From Cristatella mucedo (taxonomy: Eukaryota > Bryozoa > Phylactolaemata > Cristatellidae): 60,000 nt of DNA. The stretch spans positions 6,351,501 to 6,411,500 of the forward strand of contig WPIO01000004.1 of the NCBI GenBank assembly GCA_009760855.2, given 5' to 3'. Position numbers and translations under genes: made by a program. Positions 10,708 through 22,710 of this stretch are shown here, in pieces. The notes under the pieces are model-generated. The model was not told where the DNA came from. It was given only the letters and a program-made list of their open reading frames with translations, and did no database searches. Position 1 is the first letter of the stretch; every line of letters begins with the position of its first letter.

Positions 10708-10850
10708 AGCCTTTTTTAAACTTCGTAAAGTTAGGATATGACGTAAGATTACTTTGGGAGTGAGGTCGAGGCTACGGGAGCCATTAATAATTAAATGCAT
10801 GATGATCTCTAAAGAACTATTTGAGGCACAGCTAAATTACTAAAGTCGGA
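10708..10850 (-). mobile_element. LINE C-terminal fragment, minus strand
   Basis: The DNA aligns with the minus-strand C-terminal region of the LINE family (GGGAGTGAGGTCGAGGC, then AAATGCAT and TCTCTAAAG), heavily degraded. Confidence 0.55.
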
Positions 10851-10861
10851 AGTATGAGTAG

Positions 10862-11052
10862 CACTATGCATTGTGCATGCTACCACAAACCACATTTGCA
10901 TGCTAACCCTGTACATGTCATCCCTATCCATGTTATTCATTTTATTTTTTCATCAAGCGTGATATTACTCACCATTTAATAGCATCTCTCTTTACAGCAA
11001 ATGTAAAGCGCCTAGAGACAGATTGAGTTCTCTGAGGGCGCTTTATCAAGTG

Positions 11053-11091
<39 letters not shown>
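10862..11091 (+). mobile_element. LINE 3'UTR with (ATT)n tail, plus strand
   Basis: This carries the family 3'UTR (CATGCTACCACAAACCACAT), then AAATGTAAAGCGCCTAGAGA, then TCTGAGGGCGCTTTATCAAG and about 13 ATT units (11053-11091). It is the best preserved copy of the family's 3' end. Its orientation is opposite to the preceding C-terminal fragment. Confidence 0.85.
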
Positions 11092-11092
<1 letters not shown>

Positions 11093-11102
11093 ATGCTCAT
11101 TG

Positions 11103-11163
11103 CACTTAGGGTGTCGCTCTTATTGCAAGACTGATGAGGGCGAACGAAGTAGCCCGAAAGGTG
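11103..11163 (+). ncRNA. Hammerhead-ribozyme-like core
   Basis: CTGATGA (11131-11137) is followed by helix II GGGC/GCCC (11138-11141 with 11152-11155, 10-nt loop) and GAAA (11156-11159), the invariant hammerhead core. A possible helix III pairs CACTT (11103-11107) with AGGTG (11159-11163), putting a UUA cleavage triplet at 11106-11108. Helix I is poor: TCTT/AAGA (11118-11121 with 11127-11130) leaves nine extra bases. It could be a decayed ribozyme from a retroelement, or chance. It lies just after the LINE tail. Confidence 0.4.
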
Positions 11164-11766
11164 AGCTCAGGTTTCTTATTGAGGAATATGCATTTGACAT
11201 TGTAGTTTCGTGAGAAGTTTAGCCTAACTCGCATTAGTAATGTTGTCAGAACTGACACTATGAAGCTAGTCGCAGCTGAAGCTTTCCATGAGATTTGGAA
11301 ACACTGTAGTATTATAATATATTTCTATAGATACTTTAGTTTTTTTACCACGTTGTCGGTGTCAAAAAGTATGCTTGAAAGCCAAGAGGAAGTTTGAGAT
11401 AATATAACAAGTATGTACAGAGGCTAACAATAGGCGACTTTCACCGAGTAGGTGATATGTAAGGTATGACACATTTTGAAATATTTTGAGACGAGTGACT
11501 AAAGGGCTGAGAGCCAAATCTACCGCTAGGGTGACGCCCGGCTTAGGTCAGATGGTACCTCAAGTGCAATGGCAATTTTTTCTTTTGAAAGTGCACAGGC
11601 GCAGCTCTCAGGTTAGCCATGATATCCATGCCCATAGCTTAGTGGTTTTGACTAGGGCACCAAGAGCAACCCGTAGCGGGTGCATCCTACCGCGTAAAAT
11701 TGGATAGGAGATACTTTAGTTCACCGGGTGCCGAGCGAAGTGTCAGTCTGACTGCGAGCTAGATCC
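11164..11766. other. No recognised feature
   Basis: Nothing supports a gene. A 73-codon plus-strand open frame at 11486-11707 has no recognisable similarity. Confidence 0.45.
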
Positions 11767-11845
11767 GCTCAGCTTAGAGCGACACAGAAAGGGAGAAAGA
11801 CAGAGACAGAAACAGAGAGAGAGAGAGTGAGAGTGAGAGAGATAA
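11767..11845 (+). repeat. Imperfect (GA)n microsatellite
   Basis: Purine-rich GA repeats with interruptions. A further (GA) run at about 11898-11914 lies inside the neighbouring SINE-like element. Confidence 0.85.
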
Positions 11846-12060
11846 TACTAATAATAATAATAATAAGTTATTTGATAAAGTGCTCTTATAAAACTCAGGG
11901 AGAGAGAGAGAGATAGAGTTAAAACTAAACGACTGAGAGACGTTGTGGCTGCAGCTGCCGTAGTCGATGCGAGACCACGCCTCGAGAGCACGAGAGTCGA
12001 ACCTACAGCGACCAGCCGCAAAGTGCAACTTAGTCTGCGAAGTTGTTTTCTGCTTGCTAC
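11846..12060 (-). mobile_element. SINE-like element with a LINE-type 3' tail
   Basis: On the minus strand a box B (GGTTCGACTCT, 12003-11993) is followed by a region similar to other SINEs here (CGTCTCTCAGTCG versus GGCTCTTCAGTCG). It then has an end resembling the LINE 3' terminus (GAGCACTTTATCAA) and (ATT)n at 11866-11849. This is the layout of a tRNA-derived SINE that borrows its partner LINE's tail. Box A is not clear. Confidence 0.55.
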
Positions 12061-13440
12061 TCAGTTAGCTGCTCGTATCTTGGGGTGCTGTAGCGGTCCA
12101 CCTTCGGGGTCAGGACCATAGCTAGCGACGCAGGCGTAAGGTAGCTTATCGTATTAGGACTTCTGGTGTTCTCTCGAATTTAAATCCGTCGGTCCTATGC
12201 GCGTCGTGTAAATGCGTAGTATATTTCACCAAACTCGGGCTTCATGAGTTCACGTAGTTAACTCCGTCAGTCCGGTTTGCGCCACCTACTGTGCTTCCGC
12301 CGGCGCGTAACCATTACTAAACTGGCCCACAATAGACTGTTGCTTTCGGCGCCCAGTGGTGGCCCGCTTGTGTTTCAATCGCAGTGCAGCACTGCATAGC
12401 ACAATCCACCGCTAGGGAGCTGGGGAACAAACGTCTGCTCGGTTACAAAAGCAAAATGTTTTTGGCGCCTCGTCCGTCTAAGTGACGTGGCGAATATTAA
12501 TGGTGCGTTTGGAATGAGACAGATTTGGATGTGCAGCGACATTTCCGCTTCGGGACAAAATGCGGTAAAGTCTCTTATTTGTTTTCAATACCTTGGTCCT
12601 GCTCACGCCGCCGAACTCGCAACACCTAGGTAATTGTGAGTAGGATAGCACGCCAGAAATGCTGTACGCGAGGAGTCTTGCTTAATAGACAGGCTTATTT
12701 TTATCGTGCGTACCAGCGGACCAAACCGGCACTCGGCCATTTGCTATGCAGATTATTCTTTCTCCACTCGCCATTTAACCATGCAAAGTGAGCCTGAATA
12801 TTTGCTCAATCTGGATCAGGTGACAATTTTAAATCTTAAACGGGTATTTTGTAAAGCAAGGGCTATATGTACGCCAGGGATTGACCACAGAGACTGTGGA
12901 TTGTAAGCGAAATATCCCTTAGTCGAGGATTACCTTGGAAGTTTGATAGTTCAACGGTTGTCTGAGGAGCAGGTACCAGAAAAGTGAGGCAGAGCAAACG
13001 TCGTGTACGTTTTTTTCACGAACGCAGTTCAGAGGCATCTCCACTATTTTCTATGCCGCTAACGAGTTAACTAATTCAACTGCTATTCATGCGTCGAATT
13101 AAAATTCTTCCCCTTGTTCAGTTTTCGAAAACACGCTGTCATAACATCAGTTCTTTGTTTGAAAGCTCGTTGAGGAGGACAAAAAGAACGAGCGAAGACG
13201 CCGCGACGAGATGCCCTGCAATGAATCAGCAGGTATTTCTGATCTCTGCGGCCATTGGCTAGTGAGGCCAGGTGTTCCGTACCGATCGGATCGTGCCCTC
13301 AGCGAAGGCTGCCGTAGCACCGTTGCCACAGCGAGCTTCAAAGCGGCAACGAGATCTGAGGCGATCTTCCAAGCTTGAAGTAATCCCCAATTACCAGGAC
13401 CGGTAGGTCTGTAGCACCTCAAGTGCAGCCGGAAGCATGA
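12061..13440. other. Single-copy stretch, no gene identified
   Basis: Relatively GC-rich at the left. Open frames at 12706-12906 (plus) and 13147-13422 (minus), and a plus-strand stretch from about 13165 with charged residues, match nothing I recognise. TGGCGCC at about 12470 resembles a retroviral-type primer binding site, but no LTR pair or coding region supports it. An exon of an unknown gene cannot be excluded. Confidence 0.4.
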
Positions 13441-13442
13441 AT

Positions 13443-13475
<33 letters not shown>

Positions 13476-13487
13476 GAGAGAGAGAGG
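13441..13487 (+). repeat. (GA)n microsatellite
   Basis: GA repeats with one interruption (GAGCGAGA). Confidence 0.95.
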
Positions 13488-14394
13488 GGCTGACGAAATT
13501 ATTCAGCCGCTATTTCTTTTCCGCCGCTTTTCCACTCCACGATCCACCGAAGAATTTGCCTCAATAGGAGCGTTTACAACGTGACAATCGTTTAGGATCT
13601 AGTATCCCTCTGCCTCTGCATGCAAACCGTACGGTGTTGCCCCACAACAATTATCGCATGACTTACCCTCTAGGTAAAATGGCTGATCCTCCATCATTTC
13701 ACGATACTGTGACTAACAAAAAAAACGTGCCGGCTTTCGGCTCTAGATTCCTGTTGGTGTGAAAGTTCTCTTGGGTTATGAATATAGCAGATGGCGAGTA
13801 GTTCTAGGATCAAGAGGCAATGCTGAATTGCCCCTGTCTGAGGCGAGAGTCTCGGGCTGCACTGCTGTCAACATAGAACAAAAAATTCCAGACCCGTAAA
13901 GAAATTGTAGGCGCGGATTCTCGCTACCTTACTACGGAAAAGAACACTGGAGATTTTTACTGTCCTACTCTATCTGAGAATTTAGGCCGAATTTTATTGA
14001 GACCAGACATCGATTGACACTTGCTGGAAAGTTTGGATTCTGCGTTGTCAGGCTCTGCGAACTTTTTACAACTGTATTAAGCTATTGCATGGCTAGTGGT
14101 CAGTCAGCCAAAACTAGGTTAGGCTGCGAGATGCTTGGAACAAGAGGAAATTGGCCAGTTACATAATTCTACTGTTTAGTATATAGCAATAAGGCAAATC
14201 AATCACTATGCAGGCACTCTTACGATGTCACTGTGCTTGGACCGACGATGACAAAATTGTTGAACCGTTTCCTGGAGCCAAATCTAAAGCGGCTTGAAGT
14301 GGTATCTTACGACAGCAGAACCTGTTCTCTAAGTGTTACCCAATATTTTGCACACTCCTGCAGAGCTGAAACCCACCCAGAGATTAAGGTAGAG
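13488..14394. other. No recognised feature
   Basis: An open frame starting at 14233 is long only because it runs into the GA tract. Its first 50 or so residues resemble nothing I know. Confidence 0.45.
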
Positions 14395-14635
<241 letters not shown>

Positions 14636-14865
14636 TTATGCACAGTGAGAGATAGAAACGGACTAAGACGGACCGAGACTAGCAGGGACGCACTAAAACG
14701 CAGGGTGAAATACAAAGTCTCTGCCGCCGATGGTCATCAAGCGTGTGAATCTCTCAGTGTAATGTATTTGTGCCCTTTATATAGCACACATGGGTACGAG
14801 GAGGCTCACCCGAGTACTGCAGTTCGGCAATGTATGAAAAAGCCAAACCTTAGCCGACCTTGTGT
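14636..14865. other. Left flank of the 15-kb array, no recognised feature
   Basis: Not shared with the unit junctions at 29.9 and 45.0 kb. Array homology begins at GGCCGCAAGAAGCAG (14866). Confidence 0.6.
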
Positions 14866-15961
14866 GGCCGCAAGAAGCAGTTGACAGACAAAATTGATCA
14901 GCTGCTACAGCCGAGTTCTAGCCACGGTCTGGGGACTAGACACCAAAAATTTAACGAGACCATGTTACCCCCCCTCTGCCTACCAGGCTGCTCGCCCGAT
15001 GGCCTATGCGGCAGGTAGTGCTTCAGCATAGCAGCAATCCTTTGAGTGCACGTGTTACGCTCTGCCGGCCTGCCAATGACAGAGCATCCCATGGAGGCAC
15101 GACTCATGTGAACCGCCAGCGACCTCAGGGCTGAAGTAGCAGCTCAGCTGCTGGTGACAGCATTAGTGGGGCTAGCAGCAGCTGTGGCTGCCTGAAAATG
15201 AGTGCTGTCAGCCGTGATGTCATTTCCGTTGCCCCTCTCTCAGAGAATGTCCGGTCGATGAAAGAGCGAAATAAGTCGCTTTCTACACACGAGCCGGTTG
15301 TCGCAGGCTATAGACATTCTATGCATCGATCGTGCACCTAATGAAACTATGTGGCATACTAAGAGGTGGACCCGACTGAGATGATCATGCATTCAAAATG
15401 GAGTGGTTCCCTGTTTAATTTGGTTTCGTCATTAGCAGACATTGACGAAAGGAAGTAACCGCTGGAAATCCGAAACTAAGCATGCTCGATCGCATTTTAC
15501 ATTTGGTGCATGACCGGTAGTCAACAATGCAGTCCTGCTTAGCATGGTGCAATTGTTGGCACCACACAGCCATTATACCGTGCAGAGTTTGAGCAGCACA
15601 GCTACGAGTTAGGAGATACCCTGCAGGATTAAGTCGATGAGAACATCGAACCGAAAATAGTGTGATTAATGGTTAAGCCAGAGAGAGAGAGAGAGAAGCA
15701 TAGAGTGAGTAGCCGTAATCCGGCCGTGATATTTGAAAAGCTCGTTCTCCACCATGGACAGAAACCATGTGGCTAAACGTATGGCCGAACAGCATGAATG
15801 CATGTTCACGTTGCACCTGTACCTCTACAAGGTCTGCTACTTCTTGAGGGAGTGAGTGAAGTATACACTTGCTCGGTCAAAGACATAGATGTGAAGTATG
15901 GTGCAGACACTAATATGTGACTTCATAGTTTTTTCTATGCTGAAACAGAAAATGTCAGGTG
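14866..15961 (+). repeat. Repeat E, second half only (unit 1)
   Basis: Aligns with 29938-31041 and 45033-46141, and more distantly with E' copies at 20.9, 36.0 and 50.9 kb. It contains a (GA)n run at 15681-15696 whose length differs between copies. It ends at GAAAATGTCAGGT, where block B begins. No convincing coding frame: a 69-codon minus-strand frame (15107-14898) is altered in other copies by a variable C run. Confidence 0.85.
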
Positions 15962-18797
15962 ATGCTTTGGCTTTTCTGATTCAATTCGATTGAGCCCAGC
16001 ATTCTTTCAGCTCTTGAACTATGTGATGTCGATCGCTAGCACATATGACATAAGATGGCACAAACCAAGTGCTCTCGAGTTTCCTAAAGAGCCTCTCTTT
16101 GGTTATCGTTCGGTTGTTCTAGTTAAAGACCATCTAGATATCCCTCTCCAGTTGCACGGAGGAGTGTTATTGTATATATTCCAGTAATTAGTGGACTGAA
16201 TAATCATTAATGTACCACCTCTATAGAAATCAAGCTGCGACTTATGTTTCTTCCACTCCATATTTAGTGAAATACACTGGTATTTCTCTGTGTCCGCACC
16301 TTTATCACTAAGCAATCACCAACTGAATGCCTATGATTCTAAAAGAGCCGTTTACAGACACGAATTAATTTTTGTGGATTTCCAGTGTCAGCGATGTCAT
16401 GTAGCTAAAGCAAAAATAACTAAACCGACAGAATAACTTCTTTAAAGCTTAGCAGCAGGTTCAAGATCCCTTTCTACTTGACAAATAGCACAATTTAAAG
16501 TATTGTAACTATCGCTTGACCCCTCTCTGGGGTGTCCTACTCATCGTCTTGAAAGACTATTTAGGGTTTAGCAGGTCTTCCGGCTGTCAACAAGTTTGTA
16601 GTCGTCATTCAGATGGTAAACGACCATTGATGGAGGCACCAGCAAGATGAAAGCATGGCCTTAACTATAGACTTCCGAGAAAGAAGTGACGTAAAAAAGA
16701 TGGGTTATATAACCTTGAAGTCAATATATACGATACGATTGCGATCTCGGGAGAGAAGCTTAACGGCAAAATAATTTGCAAACGATTAGTTCCTCATCGC
16801 ACAATCTGAAAGACCACGGACTAGCAAATATTGTGAGTGACGAGATATTGCGATTGAACTTCAATGTAGGATTAAACAGCAAAGAATTCAATTACCTGCC
16901 TAGACAAGCTAATCTGTTTGCATAGGCACTTACTTATCTCGAAGTGCCAGAGTTGGCGTAGGAGCTGATATCACATAGAGGTCCAGTGGAAGGTTACTGA
17001 AATTTTTAGACATTGTCTTTAGTTATTTCGTCTACTCAAAAATCCACAGGTACGCGAACTATTTCGCCTTTCTACTACTTCCTTTTCGAAAAAAGTAAAT
17101 CTTGTATTTCATTCAAGGTCTTTCGAATTTTAATAGCTTATAGCTTGCTTGAACGTAGTGCAGCCCACAGGCTAACCTCAAAAGATGAAATAAATGCTGG
17201 TGAATGATTAGGGAAGAGCAAGCAGAATTTGAAACGATAATTGTCAAAGTATATTTAATCACAAATTCAAAATAATGTTTAGGATTCTGAAACATTAAAA
17301 AATTAAACATTCTGTATTTTGAGTAAACAAATCAAAGTTTTGTTTTGTGCAATTGCTAAAGTATGGGGAAGTGCAGATTGCCGAAAGGCCGACCTTGGCC
17401 AAGTTATTTTTGAATATTCAGTGGTGCAAAAAAAGTAACTGCTTGTTTCTCCCTAGTCGATCAACTGGTAACGTTTTATTTTCAAGAACAAGCTTTCAGC
17501 ATTAAAGTAGTTATTTGAAAAAAAACGTTTGTGATTTAAAAATATAACACTGTTAAAAATGCATTTCTATAGCAGCCTCAGATTATTTATTATGCTTCTA
17601 GGTAACTTACAACTGCTGCAAAAGAAGCATTTCTAAATGGTTAATGGTAGCCTGCATAATGACAGCGAGAATAATACATGTTAAGCACCTGGAAAGAGAT
17701 AGTTCTCAGAGGTCGCTTTATCAAGTATATTATTATTATTAAAACAATCTTAGAGGTGGAAAGCTCAGGGTAAGCGTGCACACATTTGTAGTGACAGCAT
17801 GCCTAGTGAGAGTAAACATAAGCTCACATGAAAAGGTGAATCATATCGACTCACTAAACGGCGTGATACAAGGTTTATTTTAGCTTTTTTTTAATGTAGC
17901 TAAGTCACTGGACGATTCAACGCCAGTAAGGTAAAATGTAAGCACCTGACTTTGGGAGTAAACAAGCTAAACGCACGGTCTTCAAATAGTCGAGGTTTAT
18001 AAGAGGTTTAGGTAAAGAAGTTCATTAAGTAGAGCCGTTTTTTAAGTTTATTAGTCTGGGTGGGCTGTATATCTGATAGGCACCCTGGAGTCGAAGAATA
18101 AAGGGACCTAAAAGCAAGTGACAGCACTCTTAATTCGACCGATGGACTACTTGACTGGGAGTCAGTGCAGATCTGTGAGAAGCGATAGGACGTGGCAAAC
18201 AAGTTATAAATGATGGCTGACAAGGTTATGCAAACCGAATACAAGTGTTCACACATTGGTGGATATAATATGACTAGAACATGAAAACAAGCTTTTCATT
18301 CAGAGACTTTTTTATTTTCTGAGACTATGAGATATTTGACCATATTATCCACCAGAAAACGCATCTCGGCCGATCAGTTTTTTGGAAGACAAATATAGTT
18401 GAACAAGCAATAAAATGCACACTGTTTTCATCAACAAGGAACGAGATTGATTTCTTTCAATTCCAATCAATAAACAGCTGAGACCCTATGCTTCTAAATG
18501 TTGCAATAAGCCTGCTTGGTGAGTCTATTCGTTTTGTCTACTTTGCCTGGACTAAAGACTTCCTGTCAATGCATATATCACGCAATTAGTTTTAAGTCCA
18601 GAAAAGAGTTAATTACAAACCATTTTTGACAGATTATTAATATCACAATGGGATATTGCAAAGAGTAAATGACAACAAAAAAGGCCATTTTTTTATTAAA
18701 TGGTATCACGATTTCTAAAGTTACACGATTCCAATGCTTTATTACTAGTTATTAGGTTAGACATTTTCCATCGAATAGAAACTCTTTATTTTACACG
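15962..18797 (+). repeat. Block B (unit 1)
   Basis: About 2.84 kb, repeated at 31042-33875 and 46142-48975 and in a shorter diverged form at 8070-9607. It contains two oppositely oriented LINE pieces (about 17680-18290). The rest is unrecognised and lacks a credible gene. Confidence 0.85.
17680..18290 (-). mobile_element. LINE fragments in block B: plus-strand tail facing a minus-strand C-terminal piece
   Basis: A plus-strand family tail (GGTCGCTTTATCAAG then ATTATTATT, ending about 17745) abuts a minus-strand fragment. The latter runs from 3'UTR-like sequence at about 17765 to a degraded LHWLPVKQ region near 18150-18200. Both are relics. The same arrangement recurs at about 32760-33370 and 47870-48470. 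Confidence 0.65.
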
Positions 18798-19085
18798 GAG
18801 GTTTGGCTTCTGCTGCCTGTCTCTGGCCTGCTCTAAACAGGTTGGTTGAATTTACTTCAGCTCAGCTTCGGTGGCCACGGTTGAAACCGAATGAGCTAAA
18901 CCACACAGCCAGTGCTGAACATGCTCTTCAGTTTGGGCACATGCTCTCAATCCATATAAGGGTGCTGGTAGTAAGACTCAGTGACATGAAACAAATAGGC
19001 AGTGACTTTTGAGAGCTTGTGAGTGATTTGTGGCAGCTTGTTATCCTGCTGTTAAACATGACAGCTGCCTTGATGAAGTTGGTCG

Positions 19086-19101
19086 GCAGCAGCAGCAGCA
19101 G
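19086..19101 (+). repeat. (AGC)n microsatellite
   Basis: Five AGC units here; one more in units 2 and 3 (34164-34181 and about 49264-49281). Confidence 0.85.
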
Positions 19102-19429
19102 GATCACAGTGATTGCTAAAGAGCCGTGACTGGGCAGGCTAAAGCAGCCCGTGCTGCAGCTGGACTGGTAGCTGGTTCTGGAGCTGCTTTTCTGAAAGGC
19201 TGCAGCTATTAAGCATGAAAATCGGTTGCTTTAGATTGCTTTCTGCAGCCAGACGGGCATATCGTCCGGTACAAGATTAGTATCTTCTTCGGCGAGAGAC
19301 GGTTTCATCTTAGATTGCTCTTTAAGCAAAAAGAGCTGAGCTTGTGGCTGAGTAGCTGCAAACCAGAGTGGCAGCCCCAGCAGAGAGGCAGAGCAAGCAG
19401 CTTGTGCTGAGCCACTGTGATTACGTCGC

Positions 19430-19605
19430 ACTTAGACACGTCTGGGTGTGAGCTGAGGAGTGAGGCACTAGCATTCTGTGACCATATTGGAGGGTTCGAG
19501 CCCCTTCTCAGTAGACAGTGCTCCATTGCATGCCCCCCTTAATGTGGGCAGATGGCCACAAAGGACTCTTCAGCCACCATAACAGTAAGGCATTGAAGTA
19601 TCAGC
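19430..19605 (+). mobile_element. tRNA-like SINE in block D (unit 1)
   Basis: Box B GGTTCGAGCCC lies at 19493-19503. Downstream, TGGCCACAAAGGACTCTTCAGCCAC parallels the array SINE (AAAGGCTCTTCAGTCGC), joining it to the same family. Block D (about 18798-19989) otherwise shows nothing recognised. Copies occur at 34511-34686 and 49611-49785. Confidence 0.6.
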
Positions 19606-19989
19606 CAGCGTTTACTTCTTACTCATTGCCAGCTAAGCGAGGATGCACTGATTTCGCAACCAGGCTGCTAGTTCCAACTCTGAATAATATGGGCAGGACT
19701 AGTTTGAGGCTGGGAAAGAATGCTGGTCGAACCTGCCATGCGGTCAACGTCGAGACAACTCATGCTGGTACATCCTGACAGCAACACCGAAAAACAGATG
19801 CCTCTCCTCTGCAGCACTTGCTAGCAATCGCTGAACAGATTGCACTTTCAGGAGATGCCACGGGTAAAGCTTGAAGCCACGACAGCTGCAGCTGGGCTGT
19901 TCAAGTATCTCGATCTCCTAAATGTAGGCGAGATCTTCGGGATTGATAAGCAACTGGCCTAAAGTCACCAGGTCAGGTAGAACGCCCCA

Positions 19990-21983
19990 GATTTTGAATG
20001 CTGTAGGAGGTGACGTACCACATACAAGTGGTCTGTAACGGCCGTGACCATGAAGTATCATTGTGAAAATGGACTCCGAATAAAAAAAGAATCAGGCTCC
20101 AAAGTCACTCGAAATACCTTCAAGGTAGAGTATTCTACCTGCAGGACTCGTTGCCGAGTTGCTCAAGTTGTTGCACATCACACTTCTAGCAGTGGAAGGT
20201 ACTGTGCTGTGATTTAAACTACTCACTAAGACATGGCGAACTGATTAGAGACGTGTGGTTCGTGATCTTTTGTTGTTGACTGCACGTAGCTAGAGTTACT
20301 ATTGGTTCCATTTTGATACAATGTAAATGCGACCATCGACTCAGCAAACCTTATTCTTGTTCTTCTTCTGCCTCCTGTTCTTCTAATCCATCAGTAGCAC
20401 AGCCAGGTTTTAGGCTGTGACCATATATCGATTCTGTCTGGGACGGCTGATCTCAGGAGGGCAAGCCGAGCATGGCCGTTGGCATGCAGTCTGGGTGTAA
20501 CGTTATCGTTGGTCTAAAGGGAAGACGGACATTAGCCCCTTCAGTCAATTTCATCCTACGGCCTTGGCTGCTACCAAGATGGTGTTGCACGTGTATGCTT
20601 AATCCCCATCGACCAGAGAAGCATGCCGTCCGTGTGGAGCTGTAGCAGTCACGGCTTCATCCTTCAGTTGTTCACCGGAAACTAAAGCTCTTCTACTAAT
20701 GCATCGTAAAGGGATCGGAAAAAGACTGACATTTGCTGCCCAGTGGAAGTACTCCTGTGATGCACTGCAGATTGACTACTGCTATTCCTTCACAAATGTC
20801 TCACCAATTGGTTTGTGTATTCAAGAGATTTTCTGTGGCTTTAATGCAAGCCATTAGTAAAGTCATCAAGCTAATTTGCCTACACACTCAGTGCTGCTAA
20901 GGCCATGAGAAGCAGTTGACAGGCACAATTGATCAGCTGCTACAGCCGAGTTCTAGCCACGGTCTGGGGACTCAACATGAAAAAATCCCACGAGACAATG
21001 TTACCCCTCTGCCTGCTGGCTGCTCGCCCGACGCCTTAAACGGCAAGTAGTGCCTCAGCACAGCAGCAAACCTTTGAGTGCAAGTGTAACGCTCTGCCGG
21101 TCTGCCAATGCCAGAGCATCCCATGAAGGCACGACTCATGTGAACCGCCAGCGACTTCAGGGCTGGGGTAGCAGCTCGGCTGCTGGTGACTGATTTGGTG
21201 GGGCTAGCAGCAGCTGCTGCTGCCTGAACACGAGTGCTGTCTGCCGTGATGTCATTTCCGTCGCCCCTCTCTCAGAGGCTGTCCGGTCGATCGCAGAGCG
21301 AAATAATTTACTATCTACACACGTGCCGGCTGTCGCAGGCGACCGAAATTCTATGTATCAGGGGTGCACCTAATTAACCTATGCTGCATACTAAAGGGTT
21401 GACCCGACTGAGATAAACCTATATTCACAAAAGGCATGGCTCGGTTTTTAAGTTAGTTTCGTCATTAGGAGGCGGTGACAGAAGGAATTAACTACAGAAA
21501 ATCCACAACCAAGCATGCTCGATCGCATTTCCCCTAAGGTGCATGACCGGCAGTCAAGAATGCAGTCCTGCTTAAAATGGTGCTATTGTGTGCACCATAC
21601 AGCCATTCAACCATACAGATTGTGAGCAGCACAGCTAAGAGTTGGGAGATACCCTACAGGATTAATTCGGGAAGAACAACGAGGCGAAAATAGTGTGATT
21701 AATGGTTAAGCCAGAGAGAGAAGCACAGAAGGAGTAGCCGTTATCCTTCAGCGATATTTGAAAAGCTCATTCTCCACCACGGAAAGAACCCAACTGGCTA
21801 AACGTTTCCCCAAACAACACGAATGCATGTTCACGTTGCACCTGTTACTCTGCAAGGCCTGCTTCTTCTTGACGGAGTGAGCGGAATATACACTTGCTCG
21901 GTAAAGACGTAGTTGTGAAGTACGATGCAAACACTAAAATGTGTGACGTCCTAGTTCTTTGACGCTGAAACAGAAAATATCAG
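19990..21983 (+). repeat. Repeat E' (unit 1), full length about 2.0 kb
   Basis: Starts ATTTTGAATGCTGTAGGAGG and ends GAAAATATCAGGT. It is a diverged paralogue of E (29020-31041). No gene is recognised. On the minus strand part of it encodes an arginine-rich stretch like that in E. Confidence 0.85.
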
Positions 21984-22710
21984 GTTAGCCTACGTTGGCA
22001 AAATTTGCAACGCACCACATAAGGTATATGCCAATAAATTACTGCAGTGCTAGTAAACGAGTAAAGGCTAGCTGTTCCAGATGCCCAATTCATTCAATCT
22101 TAAACAGTATAGAATAGCGTCGGCAATCAACTCTATTTACAATAGTTTTACATAAATGCGTGTACGACATTGTATGGAAAACATGGCGGCAATCAGAGGC
22201 ATTTGGCACACAAAAAACTAAATACTCACTTATCGACTTCTATATGAATGTTTCATAAGAGGCGTGAATGTTGATATTTCTGCAGGCTTTAGTGGAATAG
22301 GCTAAAATAAAGATTTTGAGCAGTAGCAAAGAGTCTGTCTACATCTCGAATTTCTTTCTTCATGCTGAATCATGCCACCGATTCTTAGCGAAGTACTGAG
22401 ATTGAATCGGTGCCATGGAAACTCAAAGACCTGAGCGTAGTAAATTTCTCAGATTGTGCTAGAAGATTCACGGATTTTAATTACTTCTTAATTGAAAGCA
22501 ATAGCAAACAGGATGCCTTCCGTAATTTTTCAGATACTTACTGAGCTAATGTAACGAAAGCAAATCTTAAATGCAAATACAATGGAGGGGCTTAACCTTT
22601 TCAGCCACTTGTCAGAATCATTTTGCAGCAGTCCATCGAATAAATAAATAAATAAATACATACTAGCTGAATAAACGCAGACTCCTTTGTTTAGCGACAT
22701 ATGTGCCTTT
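21984..22710. other. Unrecognised DNA with an (AATA)n run
   Basis: (AATA)n occurs at about 22638-22659. Otherwise no coding similarity or repeat outside the array is seen. The same stretch is at 37067-37790 and is missing from unit 3. Confidence 0.6.

Noticed and set aside
12090-12490. LTR with primer binding site (TGTAGCGG to GGTTACA, then TGGCGCC)
   Set aside because: No second LTR, gag or pol coding, or target duplication is visible. The TGGCGCC match alone is too weak.
13147-13422. 91-codon minus-strand frame and the overlapping plus-strand charged frame as a gene
   Set aside because: No family similarity, no convincing splice sites and no supporting neighbours.
14898-15107. 69-codon minus-strand frame in repeat E as a conserved protein
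   Set aside because: A variable C run and substitutions change or close the frame in other E copies, so there is no sign of coding constraint.
19231-19778. Block D frames repeated in all three units (66, 73 and 86 codons)
   Set aside because: They overlap each other on both strands and the SINE. Conservation follows from recent duplication, and unit 3, where more diverged, loses them.
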